From Halorussus salinus (GTDB lineage Archaea; Halobacteriota; Halobacteria; Halobacteriales; Haladaptataceae): a stretch of 64,000 nucleotides of DNA. Shown here piece by piece: positions 61,526 through 64,000 of the stretch. The DNA lies in the NCBI RefSeq assembly GCF_004765815.2, contig NZ_ML974127.1, positions 472,917-536,916 on the forward strand, given 5' to 3'. The notes beneath the pieces were generated by a model. That model had not been told where the DNA came from and made no database searches. It saw only the letters and a program-made list of their open reading frames with translations. Within the stretch, counting starts at the first letter, position 1; every line of letters begins with the position of its first letter. The position numbers and the translations under genes were made by a program.

Positions 61526-62380
61526 ATGACGATTGGATTCATCGGCGGCAGTGGAATCTACGAGGCGCTTCCGCTCGAAGATACCCGCGAGGAGGACGTT
61601 TCGACGCCGTTCGGCGACCCGAGCGCGCCCGTCACCATCGGCGAGTTGGCTGGCGAGGAGGTCGCCTTTCTCCCGCGTCACGGCCCGGACCACCAGCACA
61701 CGCCGACGAACGCGCCGTACAAGGCGAACATCCACGCGCTGAAGCAGGTCGGCGTCGAGCGCGTGTTGTCGAGCAACGCGGTCGGGAGCCTGCGCGAGGA
61801 CCTGCCGCCCCAGACGTTGCTGGTGCCCGACCAGATTTTCGACCGGACGAAGCATCGGGACGCGACCTTCTTCGGCGACGGCATCGTCGTCCACATGCCC
61901 TTCGCGGACCCCTACTGTCCGCACATGGTCGAGCATCTGGCCGACTCCTGCGACACCGCGACCGACGCAGATTCCGAGGAGGGCGGCACCTACGTCTGCA
62001 TCGAAGGCCCGCAGTACTCGACGCGCGCCGAGAGCGAGTTCTACCGCGAGCAGGGCTGGGACGTGATCGGCATGACGACGATTCCGGAGGCGAAACTCGC
62101 CCGCGAGGCCGAGATGTGCTACGCCACCGTCACGGGCGTCACCGACTACGACGTGTGGAAAGAAGACAGCGAAGTCACGCTCCAAGAGGTGCTGGACAAC
62201 GCCGCCGAGAACGAGGAGTCCATCAAGGAAGTCGTCGAACACGCGGTCCGGAACATGCCCGACGAGCGCGAGTGTGACTGCGGGTCGGCGCTGGAGGGGA
62301 CCGTCAACACGCCCACCGAGGCGATTCCGGACGAGACCCGCGAGCGCGTCGACGCGTTCGTCGGCGAGTATCTGGACTGA
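61526..62380 (+). CDS. mtnP: S-methyl-5'-thioadenosine phosphorylase
   Basis: A 284-residue phosphorylase of methylthioadenosine/purine nucleosides: TIGFIGGSGIYEALPLED (phosphate loop), FLPRHGPDHQHTPTNAPYKANIHAL, VCIEGPQYSTRAESEFYREQG and IGMTTIPEAKLAREAEMCYATVTGVTDYD. All key motifs are in order. It would release methylthioribose-1-phosphate for methionine salvage. Confidence 0.93.
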   Translation: MTIGFIGGSGIYEALPLEDTREEDVSTPFGDPSAPVTIGELAGEEVAFLPRHGPDHQHTPTNAPYKANIHALKQVGVERVLSSNAVGSLREDLPPQTLLVPDQIFDRTKHRDATFFGDGIVVHMPFADPYCPHMVEHLADSCDTATDADSEEGGTYVCIEGPQYSTRAESEFYREQGWDVIGMTTIPEAKLAREAEMCYATVTGVTDYDVWKEDSEVTLQEVLDNAAENEESIKEVVEHAVRNMPDERECDCGSALEGTVNTPTEAIPDETRERVDAFVGEYLD

Positions 62381-62507
62381 CCGAGCGCGACGCGGCGTCG
62401 TGCGCTCCTCGGGCATCCGTTTTCCGTCGAACGACGGAGCGAGAGCGACGAGCATCGCCCGACGCGAGGAGGGACAGGTATTCGTGTCACCGGGGCGATA
62501 TTCGAGT

Positions 62508-63014
62508 ATGCAGGTCAGCGAGTTGATGACCGAGCGGGTCGTCACGATAGATGTCGAGAACACGCTCCAACTCGCCGCGAACCGGATGCTCCACTACGGC
62601 GTCGGGAGCATCATCGTCCTGCGGGACGAGCGGCCGACCGGCATCATCACCCGGTCGGACGCGGTGGCGGCGGGCGCGAGGTCCGACGAGCCGTTCAGTC
62701 GCCTGTCGGTCGAGCGGGTGATGACCGACCCCGTCGTGACGGTCCAACCGACGGCGACCGTCAGCGAGGCCGTCGAGGTGATGACCGACAACACGGTCAA
62801 ACATCTCCCGGTCGCGGCCGACGGAGTTCTCTGCGGTATCGTCACCAGTAGCGACATCGTGTACAACCACGAGGAGTTACGACACCAGATCGAAGCCATC
62901 CACGAGCGCGAACCGGCGGCCGACGCCGAGCGAGAGTCCGACGAAGAAGGAGGGTCCGACGAAGAACGAGAGTCCGAGGAGGCGGCGGACGGACACCCCG
63001 AGTCGTCGGCCTGA
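62508..63014 (+). CDS. CBS-domain protein
   Basis: A 168-residue protein of two CBS domains (about 1-55 and 65-120): VSELMTERVVTIDVENTLQLAANRMLHYGVGSIIVL and VMTDPVVTVQPTATVSEAVEVMTDNTVKHLPV. The C-terminal about 40 residues are very acidic (ESDEEGGSDEERESEE). CBS pairs bind adenosine nucleotides and act as energy sensors. The true start is the ATG at 62508; the frame upstream runs into the mtnP end. Confidence 0.85.
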   Translation: MQVSELMTERVVTIDVENTLQLAANRMLHYGVGSIIVLRDERPTGIITRSDAVAAGARSDEPFSRLSVERVMTDPVVTVQPTATVSEAVEVMTDNTVKHLPVAADGVLCGIVTSSDIVYNHEELRHQIEAIHEREPAADAERESDEEGGSDEERESEEAADGHPESSA

Positions 63015-63054
63015 GAGGCGTGGACCGCCGAAGGCGACACTCGACGCAGGGTGG

Positions 63055-64000
63055 TCAGTCCGCAATCGCGGGCGTCTCGGGTTCGTCGGTCGCCTCGGCG
63101 TCTTCGACCCACAAGTCCTCGAACATGTCGTCCTGTTCTAAGGTCACGGTCCCGCGGTGCGAGAGGAACAGCAGTGCGAGGAACGTCTGGATGCGCGACC
63201 CGCCGACCGTCTCGATTTCGGCGTAGAGGACTTCGGTCCGGCCCTTCTCGTAGTGGGACTGCAACTCGTCGCGCACGTCGTCGATGACCGCCTCGATGTC
63301 CTCGGCGTGGGCGGTCCCGGTCACGTCGTCCGCGGAGGGTTCTTCGTCCACGCGCATGTCGTCGTCCATCCGGTAGTCCAGCGTCTGCGTGCCGCGCTGG
63401 AACCCCGACGGCGAGTCGGTCGTGTCGTAGCTTCGGGATTCTTTCCACCACGACCCCCGCTCGCGCTCGCGCAACTCGCGGACGAGTTCGTCCAGCGTCT
63501 CGGGCGACCCGCGGGCACTCTTGCGGTCGAGGCGGCGCTCCATCTCGTCTTCCAACTGCTCGATGGGGTCGAACTCGGGGAACTCGCCCTCGTCGCCGGG
63601 CGCGGGCGCGTCCGGCCCCGGTCCCCAGTCGTCCCACGGGTCGGCCTCCTCGGCTTCCTCCTCGTCGTCGTCGGCCAGCATCGCGTCGCTCTTCATCCGG
63701 AGGAGGACGCTGGCGTAGAACAGCGCGCGACCCGAGGTCCGGAGGTCCGCGCCGTCGAGTCGGTCGAGGAACTTGTCGGTGACGGTCACGATGTCGATGT
63801 CCCACGGCTCGATTTCGCCCTCCTCGGCCAGTTGCACGAGGAGTTCGACGGGTTCGGCCTCGTCGTCGTCGGCGTCCACGTCGAGTTCGTCGGCGACGAT
63901 GGTCTCCTCGGCGTCGCTCCCGTCGTCGGGCGATTCCTCGGAATCGCCCCCCCCCACGCGGGCGGCGGCGGCCTCCCCCCAGCCGGCCCCCACACGGTAC
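63055..64000 (-). CDS. scpA: Segregation and condensation protein A, N-terminus cut by window edge
   Basis: At least 312 residues of ScpA (the kleisin of SMC): VELLVQLAEEGEIEPWDIDIVTVTDKFLDRL, DLRTSGRALFYASVLLRMKSDAML and the C-terminal winged helix TFLALLFLSHRGTVTLEQDDMFEDLW. The start is not certain: a GTG lies at 63993 but the frame is open to the edge, and the real start may be beyond. The region from about 63945 has C-runs of 8 and 6 near the edge, a possible base-count error. Confidence 0.85.
   Translation of the reverse strand, partial: YRVGAGWGEAAAARVGGGDSEESPDDGSDAEETIVADELDVDADDDEAEPVELLVQLAEEGEIEPWDIDIVTVTDKFLDRLDGADLRTSGRALFYASVLLRMKSDAMLADDDEEEAEEADPWDDWGPGPDAPAPGDEGEFPEFDPIEQLEDEMERRLDRKSARGSPETLDELVRELRERERGSWWKESRSYDTTDSPSGFQRGTQTLDYRMDDDMRVDEEPSADDVTGTAHAEDIEAVIDDVRDELQSHYEKGRTEVLYAEIETVGGSRIQTFLALLFLSHRGTVTLEQDDMFEDLWVEDAEATDEPETPAIAD

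Noticed and set aside
1..64000. CRISPR array
   Set aside because: No series of regularly spaced 28-40 base repeats was seen; the repeats found are tandem or structural.

Overview
The window is chromosomal DNA of a halophilic archaeon (class Halobacteria). The supporting evidence is high GC content, very acidic predicted proteins, twin-arginine export signals, leaderless genes with a TATA-like box about 25-30 bases before the start, Bat-type HTH regulators, a HalX-type receiver protein, archaeal prefoldin, KEOPS Pcc1, RpoP and eL43, and genes packed with 4-base ATGA/GTGA overlaps. I cannot name the genus safely.

Layout. 1-6.1 kb: a minus-strand type IV pilus-like operon (secretion ATPase, TadC/PilC-like membrane protein, two pilin-like proteins). 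It is broken by an AT-rich 1.2-kb island carrying two small exported or membrane genes; the island has replaced the 5' end of one pilin gene. 6.2-16.4 kb: a lanthipeptide region. It holds a stand-alone N-terminal fragment of a LanM synthetase, a secreted propeller-like protein, a duplicated ferritin-like Tat protein, a tiny zinc-ribbon protein, a PadR regulator, an ABC exporter pair, a full LanM with a three-cysteine cyclase site, and a 50-codon precursor peptide gene on the opposite strand, too short for ordinary gene calling. 16.4-20.2 kb: hydantoinase/oxoprolinase pair hyuAB behind a 15-codon leader cistron. 20.6-26.7 kb: a DUF4129/membrane/DUF58/membrane cluster followed by small genes, a degenerate receiver protein and a MoxR ATPase. 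26.8-28.3 kb: tRNA-Ser(CGA) followed by a frameshifted TnpB. 28.3-34.8 kb: TspO, a LeuA/CimA-family synthase, an MFS transporter and small proteins.

34.9-46 kb: housekeeping and accessory genes (VOC protein, GMP synthase subunit A, DUF2070, lipid kinase, FAD oxidoreductase, two tandem Bat-type regulators, TruD, zinc-ribbon proteins). 46.3-50.4 kb: a 1368-residue exported protein with 23-residue Q/A/G repeats, calcium-binding TSP3-type repeats and Thr-rich linkers. 50.5-52.8 kb: the conserved information-processing cluster eL43-RpoP-Pcc1-prefoldin beta-DUF3194 and Pth2. 52.9-64 kb: Yip1-like protein, dCTP deaminase with a ThiN-domain regulator, phosphotransferase, PhzF, a trypsin-like protease, phosphoribosyltransferase, SMR transporter, MTA phosphorylase, CBS protein and ScpA running off the edge.

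The strongest leads are two. The first is the lanthipeptide locus with its uncalled precursor gene. The second is a pair of matching, covarying structured elements at 20.2 kb (plus strand) and 29.8 kb (minus strand) that look like copies of one RNA or inverted-repeat element. All functional assignments are from reading motifs; no database search was run.
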